NCBI RefSeq assembly: GCF_954871325.1
Contig: NC_088778.1
Location: forward strand, 3,381,743 to 3,445,742
Reading direction: 5' to 3'
DNA from: Gordionus sp. m RMFG-2023
Lineage: Eukaryota; Nematomorpha; Gordioida; Chordodea; Parachordodidae
DNA length: 64,000 nucleotides
Every line of letters starts with the position of its first letter. Position 1 is the stretch's first letter. Shown here piece after piece: positions 12,101 to 24,200 of this stretch. The position numbers and the translations under genes are program-made. The notes under the pieces are model-generated. The model was not told where the DNA came from. It saw only the letters and a list, made by a program, of their open reading frames with translations, and did not search any database.

Positions 12101-14385
12101 AAAAGTAAATGATATGGTAATAAAGGTCAATGAATTTCATCATTTTTTGAATATGTCAATTTTTTCCAAAAAAAATATTTAAATTTCTTACAAATTATCT
12201 GATAAAAATATTCATATTTTGTTCCTTTTTGACAACTCGTCCCACCCATCAAATTTTTAATAATGTATCAAGATATAACTATCCAATAAAAAAAAAGGGG
12301 GTTGCATCTTAATAAAATTTTTGAGTAAAAACCTAAATGAAATTTGGGATGCAGGGTTATAAATACTTGAGTTGTGTTTTTAATCAATGGCATTGCAATA
12401 CTTAGCTATACTGATAATTCATTCATTGAGATATAAATCAGCTGGTGGCATGCCATTTTGGTTTCTTATATGAGAATTCTTTTATAAATATATAAGTGAA
12501 GGTCAAAAACCGATAAATCAAAATGTGAAAACAAAACCATGGGACCGATTTTATTTTAGGTATAATAAATAAGAAAGAAAGAATAAATTATATTATTATT
12601 CTATTGATCTAATTCTGTGATATGGACCAATTTTAATTATTTCCAGCAAAACCCATGGTTGAACCTGTCATTTATTAATATAACTAAGAAACCCAAACTG
12701 TCTAGAACCTCTGAATCATTTTTTTTATAAAATTTTAATTTATTTAAGAGACCAAAATGGCCATCACCAGCTGATTTTGCATTGGTACACATTTAAATGA
12801 ATGAACTGTCCGATTAGGTAATATTATTAGTCATAGTATACTTAGCCTAGAATAAATTATATATTATAATTAAACTCTTGAGGTCCATTTAAAATTCCCC
12901 CAAAAAACTATTATAATGGTTTTAAAAATTAAAATAAATTTTTTAAGGTAATTATTCATTCTATTTATGCATTTATTTAATATATGATATAGATCCAAGT
13001 AATTTTTCATAAAATATTTAAGATATAATCTTAATTTACATAAATTAAAATGAACAATCAAAAAAGTGGATAAATTTATGATCAAGTGACTTGACAATCA
13101 TAGTTATTAAGCAAACCATATATAGATGTTAAATCGAAATATGGTATTTGTATGTCTTATAAAGAAGAAACAATAAGAAAGTATCTTTGCCTTATAGGTC
13201 CAAAAATATACCATGAAATAAAATTTAAGATTAAAAGCATGATCATTGTTCATAATCACTGATATTTGGATGGATGACTATAAAAATCTAAGTTTTAACC
13301 ATTATAGGACATATTATCATTAAGGATTTTAATTAAAAACATTTGTTTTGGCCACTAGGGAAACGGATGAAAAAAACGTCAAAATTAAAAGTGTAGAATT
13401 GGCTTGACATTTTAAATTAAAATCTATCTTAATTTTTTTAACATAACTTTATTAAATTATCAGATAATTATAATAATTTTTATGTTTAAAAATGAATGTA
13501 TAATAAAAAATTTTAAACAAATAAAAAGAAACAAATAGGAATAATGATAAACAATTAAATAATACATTCAATATTTTGGAATAGTATAAATAGCAATATC
13601 TTTGTAATATAAAAGGGAACAAATATTTTTTTAGTTTGCTAAAAAGCAAGATACGTATATATTAATATACATTTAATTATTATACAAATATTTAAGAATA
13701 ATAATAAAATAATATATACCATGTTTGATAAGGCTACAAAATCTTTCGGAGCAACCAAAGTTATTGAAAATTTCGCCTTGATTGCAGGCTCATCCCAACA
13801 TGGAAATGCTCTTCTAGCATCAGTTGACTTAAATTCATTATAAGAATATTAAATAAATAAAATACCTCAAAATGAGTAGTAGCAGCAATCTTTTCCTCTT
13901 TATTATACATATATTTGGTAATATAAAACCCTCTCATTTTGTCTGACAATTTTCCATCAAATGTTAATTGTAAATGAGCCTTTCCTGGGTTCAATTGATT
14001 AGTAAAATTAAATATTGCTTGTTCATTTTCAATATCATATGATATATTGGCTTTGGTTGTTTCTATTAACCAGATTATTATAATATATATATTAATTGTA
14101 TTCACCCTTTTTATCATTAATCAGTTGAGCATCTTTTATAACTAATTCAAGTGAATTTAATACAATTTTGTTAGTGGCTTCTTTGATCTATAGGATAGGA
14201 GTTTAAATCATTAGGCTCTAATATATTTTTTTAACCTCAATATCAATCAATTCTTTGCCAGTAAAATTTAAGTTTTTCAAATTTGGCTTTATTTCTATAT
14301 CATAATGCCTTGGTATAACCGTTTTTGGTAATCTCTGAAATGTCTTTTTTTCATTTGCATTTTGAGTGTTGGATCCTATTGCCAT
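6161..14385 (-). CDS. NPEPPS-like: Puromycin-sensitive aminopeptidase-like M1 metallopeptidase, N-terminal half
   Basis: Zinc aminopeptidase that trims N-terminal residues from peptides, typically in the cytosol. Exons, minus strand: 14385-14236 ([20 protein letters not shown]), 14187-14106, 14062-13866 ([13 protein letters not shown]), 13827-13720 ([11 protein letters not shown]), a weak fifth exon ending at 9451, 7768-7571 ([16 protein letters not shown]), 7429-7333, 7222-7118 ([11 protein letters not shown]), 6940-6897 ([14 protein letters not shown]) and 6325-6161 (WLNEGFATW). Phases agree across every junction I could test, and all introns are GT-AG. The GAMEN substrate motif is present, and so is the full zinc site: HELGH plus the glutamate of NEG, 18 residues apart. 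About 415 residues are encoded. The C-terminal half, including the catalytic tyrosine, is not found down to base 1, so the gene either runs off the window or is truncated by the element at 1-5213. Confidence 0.93.
6568..6840. mobile_element. Short inverted-repeat element in aminopeptidase intron 9
   Basis: The left end CACAATTATGAATCGG then ATCTTCATGGGC matches the inverted right end CACAGTAAGACCTTCATGGGC. It is more GC-rich than its surroundings and carries GCCCATG words throughout. The length of about 270 bp and the lack of coding sense suggest a MITE, perhaps hAT-like. No clean target duplication was seen. Confidence 0.45.
7769..9450. other. Aminopeptidase intron with old repeat debris
   Basis: No exon is recognisable. 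Short inverted or repeated CCGGTTT/AACCGG words occur at about 8250-8305 and 8685-8755. A GC-richer stretch at 8880-9090 (GGGCCAGGGCAGACTGGACC) looks like the end of an old hAT-type element. A T/C-rich microsatellite lies at about 9183-9220. Confidence 0.45.
9451..9549 (-). CDS. Candidate exon 5 of the aminopeptidase gene
   Basis: The donor is strong (CCCAAT followed by GTGAGT) and the end reads PPPNVIPN in the phase needed to join VEKEVQDKD in exon 6. Exon 4 stops at ALSNM, where animal homologues continue with only a few variable residues. The acceptor is uncertain: the phase-compatible choice is near 9549, giving about 33 residues that look unlike the family. The true exon may be shorter or the region may be partly decayed. 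Confidence 0.4.
10196..10386. mobile_element. Fold-back MITE copy 1 (TAGTGTTGTTAAACGG family)
   Basis: The right end GTTAAACAACACTA and the internal words GCCTGAAGATTCTGCTC and AAATCTCGAGGCTTAG match the other family members. The left tip is eroded. It sits in the long intron of the aminopeptidase gene between exons 4 and 5. Confidence 0.75.
11566..11690. mobile_element. Fold-back MITE copy 2, half element
   Basis: It begins TAGTTTTGTTAAACGGTT and continues with AAAACGGCTAACTCAATAT, as in the full copies, but the second inverted arm is missing. It lies in the same aminopeptidase intron as copy 1. Confidence 0.65.
12395..12850. mobile_element. Inverted-repeat element in aminopeptidase intron 4
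   Basis: The left arm carries AAATCAGCTGGTGGCATGCC and ATTTTGGTTTCTTA; the right arm, near 12740-12785, carries the inverted counterpart ACCAAAATGGCCATCACCAG. The match extends outward through GTTCATTCATT to a TACTTAGCTATACT-like tip. Its size of about 455 bp and lack of a reading frame fit a MITE. Confidence 0.5.
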
Positions 14386-14944
14386 TTTACTGATTTTATA
14401 TATCGATCTAAGAATTTATTTAAATTTGAGAATAGACAAATTTTATTATAAAGCAGACGATTAATTATTTGGAAGCAAGTTATTTTAAAAAAATTACCGA
14501 GGACAATTAAAAACCGTGCGTATAAAGGAAATAGATTTAATCATATGATAAAAAAAAATTATTTTATTTTGCTATATTAAACTTATTTCAAAAAAATATA
14601 ATTAAATAGGTATTAAATAATTAGTTTATATTTTTAGTAAGGAACATAAAAAAAAAGAAGATATAATTGTGTATTGAAATTTGGTTACACAGTGAAGTAT
14701 AGTTTAACCAAAATAAAAATATTATTTTATATTTAAATAACTTAAAAGCAATAATCAGGCTGAAGATAAACTCAAAAGTTTTACATTAGTGCAAAATGAT
14801 GACACCATTTTAATCCGGAATAGAATACTCCCGCCCATGTAGACCTTCATTATGTAGTAGTAGACCATGGTTAAGACATGGTCGATAAATATAGGGAATA
14901 AAATTGATATCTCTTTCGATCCTTCAATATAAATAACTATATTT

Positions 14945-15168
14945 CTATAAATAATTTTTTTTATTAAATTTAAACGTTAGATAAACTATAAAATTTACAT
15001 ATAAAAATAAGATTCCATTATAAAATGTTTTTAACTTATGAAAAACGTCAAATTCTATATACCCATCTCCATTGATGACAAAATTATACTCTTGGCCTTC
15101 TTTGTTTGAGAATCTAAACTGCTTAGATATTTTACTGAAGTTTAATACATTATTCACCCTAACATTAT
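14945..15168 (-). CDS. Unassigned exon-like segment
   Basis: On the minus strand an acceptor-like AATGTTAG precedes an open stretch reading VNNVLNFSKISKQFRFS and then GDGYIEFDVFHKLK before drifting into AT-rich sequence. Residue use in the first 40 codons looks protein-like. I do not recognise the family; a B-family DNA polymerase exonuclease region is a weak thought only. It lies upstream of the aminopeptidase start, so it belongs to a different gene or to a decayed element. Confidence 0.25.
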
Positions 15169-15365
15169 AATTTTTTTATCAATTCGTCACAATCAACTGC
15201 ATAACCTAACTCTAGTATTTATCATAAGCATGTCTCTCAGAAAATCTCTTTAACACAAGGGCCAGGATTGTCTATAAAAAATAATTTTTCGAGAGCTCAA
15301 TATGATTGAATTTATAAATTAAGTGATTTCAATATAATATGATTAGTTTAATTCCCTATCTTGAA

Positions 15366-15832
15366 TACAGTCAAAACCGTTTAATTGCATATCGCTTAAG
15401 TGCAAAAACTTTTAAATGCGAAAAAACCCCGCGATTTTTATAATAATTACTATGGTATAATGTTAAATTACATTTATAATTGCGAATCGGTTAATTGCGA
15501 AATATCGGATAATTGAAAAATTTTTTAGGTCCCATTTATATGACAATAACGTTAATTTAATCGGATAAGTGAAAAAATAAAAAAAAATTATCGAAAAAAA
15601 TTATTCATCATTTTTTTTATTAAACCTTTTTCCATTCATTCATTCATTACCACGCCAGAAATTAATATAAAAATGGTAAAAAAATTATTCCAAACATTAA
15701 CCCTGAAGCATAAAAAAGAAATATATAATATTTTACAAGAAAAATATTTGTTATTAATCAATAACAAATATTCTATCAAACAGCACACAATAATACATAT
15801 GTTCTTGAATCTTGTATATTGTGGTTAGTAAA
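15366..15832 (+). mobile_element. pogo/Tigger-type DNA transposon remnant, 5' end
   Basis: It starts TACAGTCAAAACCGTTTAAT, the TA-CAGT tip typical of pogo/Tigger elements, followed by repeated TTAATTGCGAAATATCGG and GGATAAGTGAAAAA words. At 15673 an ATG opens a short frame, MVKKLFQTLTLKHKKEIYN, matching the start of a CENP-B-type helix-turn-helix transposase. It breaks off after about 50 codons, and no matching right end is seen nearby. Confidence 0.7.
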
Positions 15833-17600
15833 GTGATGAGTCCTTTAAACCAAAGCTCACATCGTATTGAGAAATATTGAGAACTTTTTAATTAGGTTTC
15901 ATTTATATGAATATTTTTTTAAATTTAACAATTCAATATAATTTTACCACTTAATAATTTATCTATACTTATATACTAAACTTTTAATTCAATTGTTTAA
16001 ACAAAGGTAATATTATGCATTTATAATACAATCAAGCGAGTTGATCAAAATGAAGTAATTTATTTCTGTTTTTATAAAATTATATTTTTATTTTATAATG
16101 TTCTATATACGTCCATATTAATATATATTGGTTTCTATTAATAGTTTGCGTTTGTCCTCGAGAATATTTATATTCCATTTTAATAACAGATTTTATTTAT
16201 CCTCATTGATGTTACAAATTTTTCCTGATAAATGTTCCAATTTGTCCACATTGTATGTTTATATTTATCCCAACTCTGATTTATATAACTTCTCATCGAA
16301 AATATAATCTGTTATCATAGATTGTCTATACTCGCCTTCATCAATAGGCTATATTTAGCTTCATCAATGATTTGATTTGAATCAACATTTTCCTTAATTA
16401 ATGGTCTAATTGGTCCTTATGTATTCAAAATCATATATTTCTTTGTTATTTGCTTTACTATTTTCATCAATAACAATTATTTATATGAAATTGTTTTTTA
16501 ATTAATTTATTAATTTATTAATTTACTTTATGCTATTTTTGATACCGGAACGACTTGGTATTGTTATTTAAATTTTTTGCCCTCACCATAATTATTAGTT
16601 ATCATTAAGCTAATTCCGATTTTTTATTGCCAAAATATATAATCGATTATCTAAATAAACTTCTATAACATTATCAAATTGTATAGTTCTTTTACCCCAA
16701 CAAAAATATAAAAAACGAATATTATTATATTTATTTTAAAGCCTAGGCCCCCATTTTAAAAATTTTCAGAGTTTCTTACCGACTTGAAAGTAACTTGCAA
16801 AAATTGATCGACTAAGAAAAATGTAGAAAAAATGCTGGACCCGCCAATGATCAAATACTAAGAAAATTCGTGATATCTAATTCCTTATCAACTCATTTTC
16901 ATAGAATACTACAAATGCCTTTTTAACAATTATATGGGATAATACTTTATAGTTAATTTTAATGAAAAAGAATATATTTTTTATAATTTGGTATAAAAAT
17001 ATCATAGAATATAAATTATACTATATTTCAAATTAAAAATCGAAGAGAGATATTTGCAATCGATTAAAATTAGCATTGGTAGTGTGTAAATGAAACTTTA
17101 AATTTTCCTTAAATATCCAATATTCAACATTCAAATGTATATTTCATTATTCCACGTAAAATATAGTAAAATGATGACACCCCCCCCTACTCATTTAAAA
17201 GTAGTTTTTAACTTTAGGGCACTTACTGTAAATTCTGACTTGAATAATATAAATATTCCACAATTTTTTCCACATTCATTTTATATTCAGTTTTAGACTT
17301 ATTAATTTTTCCAATATATTATTTCAAATATAAATATCAAATCCGAAGTTATATATATATCCAAATTAAAAGGAATTTAACAATATAAAATTTCATTTCC
17401 ATACAATATTTGCTATAAATAACGAATTTGAAAATATAATTTAATTCAATTTATTACTAAACATTAATTAATATACATATATATTATATATTTCAATTTC
17501 ATTTATTTTCATCTCAAATTTTTGATATTATTTTTAATATAAAGAAATATAAATGTATATAATCCCAATCGTGTTGTTAAAAATTTATTAAAAATATCAT
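15833..17600. other. AT-rich intergenic stretch
   Basis: No exon, RNA gene or clear repeat boundary was recognised in either strand. Only simple AT-rich sequence and a C8 run near 17180 stand out. Confidence 0.4.
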
Positions 17601-17619
17601 TTATATTAGTAAATTGATA

Positions 17620-17962
17620 TGAAGATATATTATTGAAAAAGGAAGACCAAAACAAGAAATAAAAAATATGAGGGGTACACTGGACTTAAATTTTTTAATG
17701 CTCTATATTGTTGGTCATGTCTATTATTCTTAAGCAAAAAATAAGTTTGATTGATAAAGGATTTACTTTATTGATATGAATAATTTATCAATGATTCAAT
17801 TAAATGCATTTGGCGAAAATCGAATTAAAAATATGATAAATTCGATTTGCAACATATCTAACTAAGCTTTACTCAAAAACAACGACAAATTCCGTTTATT
17901 TATAAATCATATCTTTTGAATGGTTTAACTGTGACTATTAGAAATAAAAAATGCCTTTTAAT
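17620..17962 (+). mobile_element. Deleted hAT copy next to the main hAT element
   Basis: The words ATTATTGAAAAAGGAAGACC, CTCTATATTGTTGGTCATG and TACTCAAAAACAACGA match the element at 17963-20059 (near 18543, 18638 and 19520), with most of the interior missing. The adjacent full-length relative begins immediately after, so the two lie in tandem. Confidence 0.6.
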
Positions 17963-18539
17963 TAGTGACGAAGCGTCCATAGAATAAGGGAACATTGCTT
18001 CCCTTGAAATATTTCTTAAAAATTTTTTAAATAAACTTAATATAATCTTTGTGCTAAGCTAAATAAACTAAACTGACTTAGTTACAAAGATTAATATAAT
18101 TTTTATAACGTTAATTAATATTATTTTTACTATATTAATAAATAATATTATTTTTACTACGTTAAAAAAGTTACTATTATTTTTACTAAATTAAAAAATA
18201 TTCTATTATTTTTATTACCTTAAAAAAATTACATGAGTGAAGCAAATTTAATATTGCTTATTTTTTTAATAAATAAAGAGAAAATCTTGCCTTGGTATTG
18301 TGTAATTTTACCATTAAAAAATAAGCATTGGGAAAGCAAATAAAAAAATGCTTATTTTTTTAATAAATAAAAGAGAAAGAAATTTTTTTATATAATATTT
18401 TTTTATATAATATTTTTTTCCTTACTTTTTTAAAATTAAAAATTTTTAGTTTTTAAAATCCTTAATTAATGTTTAATATTGTATTATTGAAAATTTATTA
18501 ATATTATTATTTAGCTCAAGAAATTTTGACGCGAAAAAA

Positions 18540-18803
18540 TTGATTATTGAAAAAGAAAGACCAAGATTAATCCGTAATTTTTCTATCGATAAATATGAAA
18601 AATATGAATGGCTCACTGGATGTGAATTTTCTAATTCTCTATATTGTTGGTTATGCCTATTATTAACAAAGGAAAAATATGTTTGGAATGATAAAGGATT
18701 TTCGGATATTAATAATTATTCAAAGGCAGTTAAACGGCAAAGATTCAACCGCTCATTTGCAGTGGATAATTCAATAAAAAATATTTGGCCAAAATCGTAT
18801 TGA
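18540..18803 (+). pseudogene. hAT transposase fragment, N-terminal TTF/ZMYM-like zinc finger
   Basis: The translation includes EKYEWLTGCEFSNSLYCWLC and FSDINNYSKAVKR, the pattern of the TTF-type finger in ZMYM1-like hAT transposases (W..G...FC..C then a conserved KG F.. W). The frame ends before the catalytic domain, so this is a fragment. Confidence 0.75.
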
Positions 18804-19236
18804 ATATATGATAGATTCGATGCGAAAAAAATCAATCGAACAGCATAATTTTAAAGTCAAATAAAATAGAGAAATATTAAAGATATTGATCAACTCTATA
18901 TGTTTACTTGGAATTCAGGAGCTTGTATTCCGTGGTGATAATGAATTTTCTAATTCAGTAAATAGAGGGAATTAAAATATTTGCTCGCGGAAAAATTTTT
19001 ACTATTGAAACATCATTTAGAAACAGTGAAGTTTTTATTGAACTATCAAGCAATATTCATGTTGATTAATTCTATTTCATATGTCTTACACCAAAAAATA
19101 TTAAATTTGTCGAATTGTTAGATATTAGTAAATTCCAAATAATCAAAAAAATATTTGTTAGATAATTTAAACGACACTTATTCTCAATTTTTTGATTTAC
19201 ACACGATGGAAACCGAATTAAAGGTAGTGTTTCTGG

Positions 19237-19479
19237 ATGTTGAAATTAGAAAGAAAAAGAATGTTAATGAAATACTTGAATTTTACCGATTTGATAAAAA
19301 GTTTTAAAGAGTTTTTTAAATTATGCAAATTCTTCTTAACTTTGGTTTCAACAACAGCACATGCAGAGCGGAGTTTTTCATCTTTAAAAAGAATCAAATC
19401 TTATTACAGAAACAGGATGAGCATTTTCGAATCTATCTGTGATTTCAATTGGAAAAAATTATTAAAAAATTTAAAATAA
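19237..19479 (+). pseudogene. hAT transposase fragment, C-terminal dimerisation region
   Basis: The translation contains TTAHAERSFSSLKRIKSYYR followed by NRMS, the signature of the hAT family C-terminal dimerisation domain. It is in the same orientation as the TTF finger upstream. The RNase-H-like catalytic part between them is not recognisable. Confidence 0.8.
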
Positions 19480-19624
19480 TATAGCGATAACTTTTATAAT
19501 GCAGTACTTGATCATTTTACTCAAAAACAAAGATGAAAACCAATTATTTATAAATCTTAATGTTTTTATGGTTTTCGATTTGACTAAAATAAAAATAAAT
19601 TTTTTTTGATTGCTTCCCTAGTAG

Positions 19625-20033
19625 CAGAGTTGTACAAAAGATCTTCTTTGAAGATTTTTGAGCGAGATCTAGCTCAAAAATTTGAGCAAGATCTTTGAAG
19701 ATCGCAAAATTTGAAGATCTTTTATTTTTTAAAAATTGTGTGTAACGAAAGATCGCTGCTATCAACGATCTTCAAAGATCTTCATGATATTTATTTTTTT
19801 ACCCCTTTATTAAAAGCCCAGATGTTTTTCAATTTTCATCAAGGCAGGAGGAGAGGTATAAAACATAAAAGAAATATTATATTAATAAAATTATAAAACA
19901 TCTGGGCTTTTAATAAAGGGGTAAAAAAAATAAATATCATGAAGATCTTTGAAGATCGTTACACAAAATTTAAAAAAAATAAAAGATCTTCAAAGATCTA
20001 TGAATTTTTATTTTGAGCAAATGTACAACTCTG
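19625..20033. mobile_element. Palindromic hAT-type MITE nested in the hAT element
   Basis: A 409-bp element with inverted ends CAGAGTTGTACAA and TTGTACAACTCTG minus small changes, flanked by a perfect 8-bp duplication CCTAGTAG at 19617-19624 and 20034-20041. Nearly the whole element folds back on itself: AAAAGCCCAGATGTTTT near 19814 meets its complement near 19889. Each arm carries repeated GATCTTCAAAGATC palindromes. It has no coding sense and must move with a hAT transposase supplied in trans. The intact duplication indicates a fairly recent insertion. Confidence 0.92.
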
Positions 20034-20452
20034 CCTAGTAGCATGACGCTTCGTCATTGCCTATAATTAATTCCTTAGTATTGAACTTGATACTTTGTCA
20101 CTGCTGTATTTATGCGTATTTAAATAAATGAATAGTCAGATTAGATCATATTATATATAAGGATTATTATAATATAATTTTATTTCTAGAGTTGTGGGGG
20201 GAAGGATCACAAATAGGTTAATCTTATCCCTTAGTCTCTACTGGTAATCACATTTTTTGTATAATTTAATTCAACTCTAAGATAGATATATATTAAAATG
20301 TGGGAAAAAATGTCATAACTATCACAACCAATGGTAGGAAGATTTAGCATTGCCTAAATTAATTATAAAATTTAATGCAAATTAATCAACAACTCTTGGA
20401 AAACATATACCAATAAAATCAGAGTATTTTTTTTAGAAGAAATCATATATTT

Positions 20453-20804
20453 TGTTGCGTTATTATAATTATATATTTTTGTAATCTAATTTTATTTTTA
20501 TATTACATTTTATGAATTCAAATTTATCTTTTCAACTTAACTTTTTATTTTTGTAATTCAACTTATATTACTTATTATTTTGCGTAACCTTATTTATATA
20601 ACTTTCGGTTTAACTTTACTTTTTTTATATTATTTTATTTTTTATATTTCGTTTTATATTCTAATTTATATTTTATAAAACGTATAAATACCTTAAGAAA
20701 AGAAAAAGAAATTAGTAAATAAAGTTAATAAAATATATTTTTTATTTGATAAAGTTATCAAATCTTATTTATTATTCACCGGCACATATTCATGTTATTT
20801 TACA
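20453..20804 (+). repeat. 5' LTR of the gypsy element
   Basis: Begins TG and ends CA; identical by eye to 25859-26210. It carries a TATA-like GTATAAATACC near its centre-right and an AATAAAGTTAATAAAAT stretch that could give polyadenylation signals. Confidence 0.95.
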
Positions 20805-20979
20805 TGGTGCCTCCAGTGTTGGCATAAGAAACTCGCCTCATGGAAAATTTTTTTAAAAATAAAATTTTTTTTTCTTTTGTAAAAATTGGTTAATAAAAAA
20901 AAAATTATAAAATGGCAAACAATTCTATATAAGATGGATAAAAAAAGGGTAAGTCATTTCAAAATTATTTTCATCAATT

Positions 20980-21216
20980 ATGTTCGCCTTCAAAGTACTA
21001 AATGTACCCCATCAAATTTCCATCTACGATATTCTATTTGATTTAACTTATAATTGCGATATCAACTTTTCTAGGATAAACGGTACGGAAGACGTGCTGT
21101 TTGAATTCATGAACTTAAGAGACATGATTAATTGTTTCGAATTTTTAAATGGGAAACATTATATTTATAATGACAATGATTTCATTGAATTAATCTGTAT
21201 ATTTACCAAAACATGA
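20980..21216 (+). CDS. Small leader reading frame in the gypsy element
   Basis: A 78-residue frame between the primer-binding site and gag-pol, beginning MFAFKVLNVPHQISIYDILF. Residue use is protein-like, and its middle (SRINGTEDVLFEFMNLRDMI) is vaguely reminiscent of an RRM-type fold, but that is impression only. It may be a leader peptide, an extra element gene or a chance frame. Confidence 0.35.
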   Translation: MFAFKVLNVPHQISIYDILFDLTYNCDINFSRINGTEDVLFEFMNLRDMINCFEFLNGKHYIYNDNDFIELICIFTKT

Positions 21217-21292
21217 ATAGCTATACCAAAAATTTGAATTGATAAAATAATAAATATTATAATTGCTTATATATGTGTCTTATTAATTAAAT

Positions 21293-24200
21293 ATGGAAAT
21301 TAAACAAGAATTTACACATAAGATCCCTAAGTTAGTGGGTCCTCTTACTGAAATTTATTTAGATAGAATATTAAATTACTTTTCGACCAGTACATTATCG
21401 GACTCTATTAAAATTAATACTTTGCTTAATAATTTATCAGACGAAGTTTTTGACGACATTAAGGCAATTTGTTCTGATACCGATATTTTAGATCTTAAAA
21501 TTGTGATTAAAAAGTTAACCTATCTTTTACCAGCGCTAAATTTAAATACTTTAATTAATAAGTTTAATCTTCTTCAACAAAACTCATCAGAAAGTTTTAT
21601 GTTATGGTACATTAGAGTATCGAAACTTCATAAGAAATGTAATTTTTTGGACGATAGTAGATTAAAAGAGAAATTACGGACATCTACTTTAAACGATAAA
21701 ATTAAATATAAATTTTCCAAAAATTTTGACCTTACATTGAATCAGATGGTGGAATTAGGGGTGAAACTGGACTCTAGTAATATTAAGTCTGAGGATAATG
21801 ATATAAGTTATATGTATAATGATAAAAAATCCGATAAAGATAAAAATTTTTGCAGTAGAAATGATAATAATTTTCGAAATAATTTTAGAAATAATTATGA
21901 TAATAGATATAGAAATGGGAATTACAATAATAATTTTAGATACAATTATGGTAATAATAATTCGCGATACCACGATAATTATAACAATTATAACTATAAC
22001 AATTATCGCTATAATAATAATAATAATCAATCGAATTTTGGTAGAAATAATACATGGTATGATTATAATCAAAGAAAACAAATTCAATACGGTGACGTAA
22101 ATCGTAATAATTACCAATCTTATTACAACAACTCAGATAATTATAGAGGTAATGATAAGTATCAGAGAAAGCAAATACAATATAACAACAACTCAAATAA
22201 TTATAGAGGTAATGGTAATATTCAGAGAAAGCAAATACAATATAATAACAACTCAAATAATTATAGAAATGGCGACGAAAATAATAAAAATCAAATACAA
22301 TACAATAATGATTACAACATGAATATTGAAGAAATTATTGAAGAGAAAGTTGATTCTACAAAGAACAAAGATGATAATGATTTTAATGTCAACAATTTAT
22401 CTGGTGACGTGATTAATGACAATGATAACGCATTTATGACCACTGTAAAAGTGAACGATGTTGTTACTTGTATGCAGGTGGACACTGGATCCAAATACAC
22501 TATCATACCTCATGGTCTGGCTAAAAAACTTGGTATTAGAGATCTTAAGAAATCCGAGCTACAACTCACTGCTTATGACGGGAATTTAATCAAAATCATA
22601 GGAACTACTCAAGTTAAAGTGACTTATGATGGTATGTCCAAATATTTACAAGCGGTAGTGGTTGAATCAAGTAAAAATGCCTTGTTGGGACGTATGTGGA
22701 TCAATGCTTTCAAAAATATTTTAAATAAATTTATAGCAAATATTGACACTAATTACGAAGATGAAATAAAAAAATTGATTAAAGAGTGTGAATCGAAATT
22801 AACTAATGGGCCAATCAACAAAGCAAGTGTCAAGTTACATTTAAGAAATGATGCCCAACCTAAAATTATACCGCCTAGACGTATTCCTTATTCAAAAATT
22901 AATCTTGTTAGTAATGAACTTAAAAAATGGATACATGATAAAATTATTGAGCCGGTGAATGATGTCCGATGGGCAAGTCCTGTTACTGCTGTCTATAAAG
23001 AAGATGGGAGCATTAGGCTTTGCGCTGATTTTAAGGATACTGTAAACCCAGCTCTAGAAGACTTTAGATACCCTCTACCACGAATTAATGATCTAATTGC
23101 TAAACTTTCGGAAGGAAAGAAATTTACGAAGATTGACTTTAAAAATGCTTTCTTACAGATTCCAATTGATAAAAGTTGCAGAAATATTTTAACCATATCT
23201 ACGCATAAGGGATATTACCAATTTACTAGACTTCCTTTTGGGCTTAAGACCTCATCTGCAATTTTTCAACAGATTATGGATCAAATCTTCGGGGACATGG
23301 ATGACGTTATATTTTATATTGATGATTTACTTATAACTGGAAAAAACGATGAAGCCCACCTAAACAACATAAAAAAAGTGTTCGATAGAATATCATCGTT
23401 TGGGCTAATACCTAACTTTAATAAAAGTGTGTTCTTTAAAAACAAAGTGAGGTTCCTGGGTCATGATATTGACGCTAAGGGGATTCATGCTAATCACGAC
23501 AAAATTGAAGCAATAATTAATATGCCAGAACCAAAATCAGCTGCTGAATTATCAACATTTCTGGGAATGGCTGGCTACTATAGAAAATTTTTGAACAATT
23601 TTGCGGAAATTGCCGATCCTCTTTATAAGATTGTCAATAAAGAAAAATGGGCTTGGAATCTAGAACACTCTAAAAGTTTTAATGATCTAAAGAAGTTAAT
23701 TAGTCTTCCACCTGCTTTGACATATTTTAACCCTGAATTACCTATAGGGATAGCCACTGACGCATCAAAATGTGGTTTAGGAGCTGTACTATTTCATATT
23801 GAAAAAGATGGTAAAGAAAAACCTATAGCTTTCGCGTCGAGAACTTTATTAAAATCTGAAATGAATTATACCAATATTGAGCGTGAGGCACTCGCTATAA
23901 TGTTTGCCATAAAGAGATTTCAGGAATATTTAATCGGCACAAAATTTACAATTATTACTGACCATAAGCCTCTAGTTCACATCTTCACCAAGGGTCTCAA
24001 GGATAATAGCACCATGTCGTTAAGACTCCAGAAGTGGAATATTACATTAGGAGGATATGATTTTTATATAAAGTATAAAGCCGGTAAATATAATGTTGTT
24101 CCTGATTGCCTTTCAAGATTACCACAAGTATGTCGTGATGAAACTATTGAAAATGTAACCATTATAAATGAATATGAGGATTTACCTATTAACTTTGATC

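Larger units (their letters stand above)
17963..20059 (+). mobile_element. hAT DNA transposon (ZMYM/TTF finger type), internally deleted
   Basis: The terminal inverted repeats are TAGTGACGAAGCGTCCAT at the left and CAATGACGAAGCGTCAT as the inverted right end. The flanks CTTTTAAT (17955-17962) and CCTATAAT (20060-20067) agree at six of eight positions, fitting a decayed 8-bp hAT target duplication. The interior holds a TTF-type N-terminal segment (18540-18803) and a C-terminal hAT dimerisation segment (19237-19479), with the middle missing. A younger MITE is nested near the right end. Confidence 0.75.

Noticed and set aside
21755-22256. Long frames on the minus strand and in a second plus frame across the Asn-rich gag region
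   Set aside because: They are shadows of the low-complexity AAT/TAT codon repeat in gag-pol and translate to Ile/Tyr runs with no protein character.
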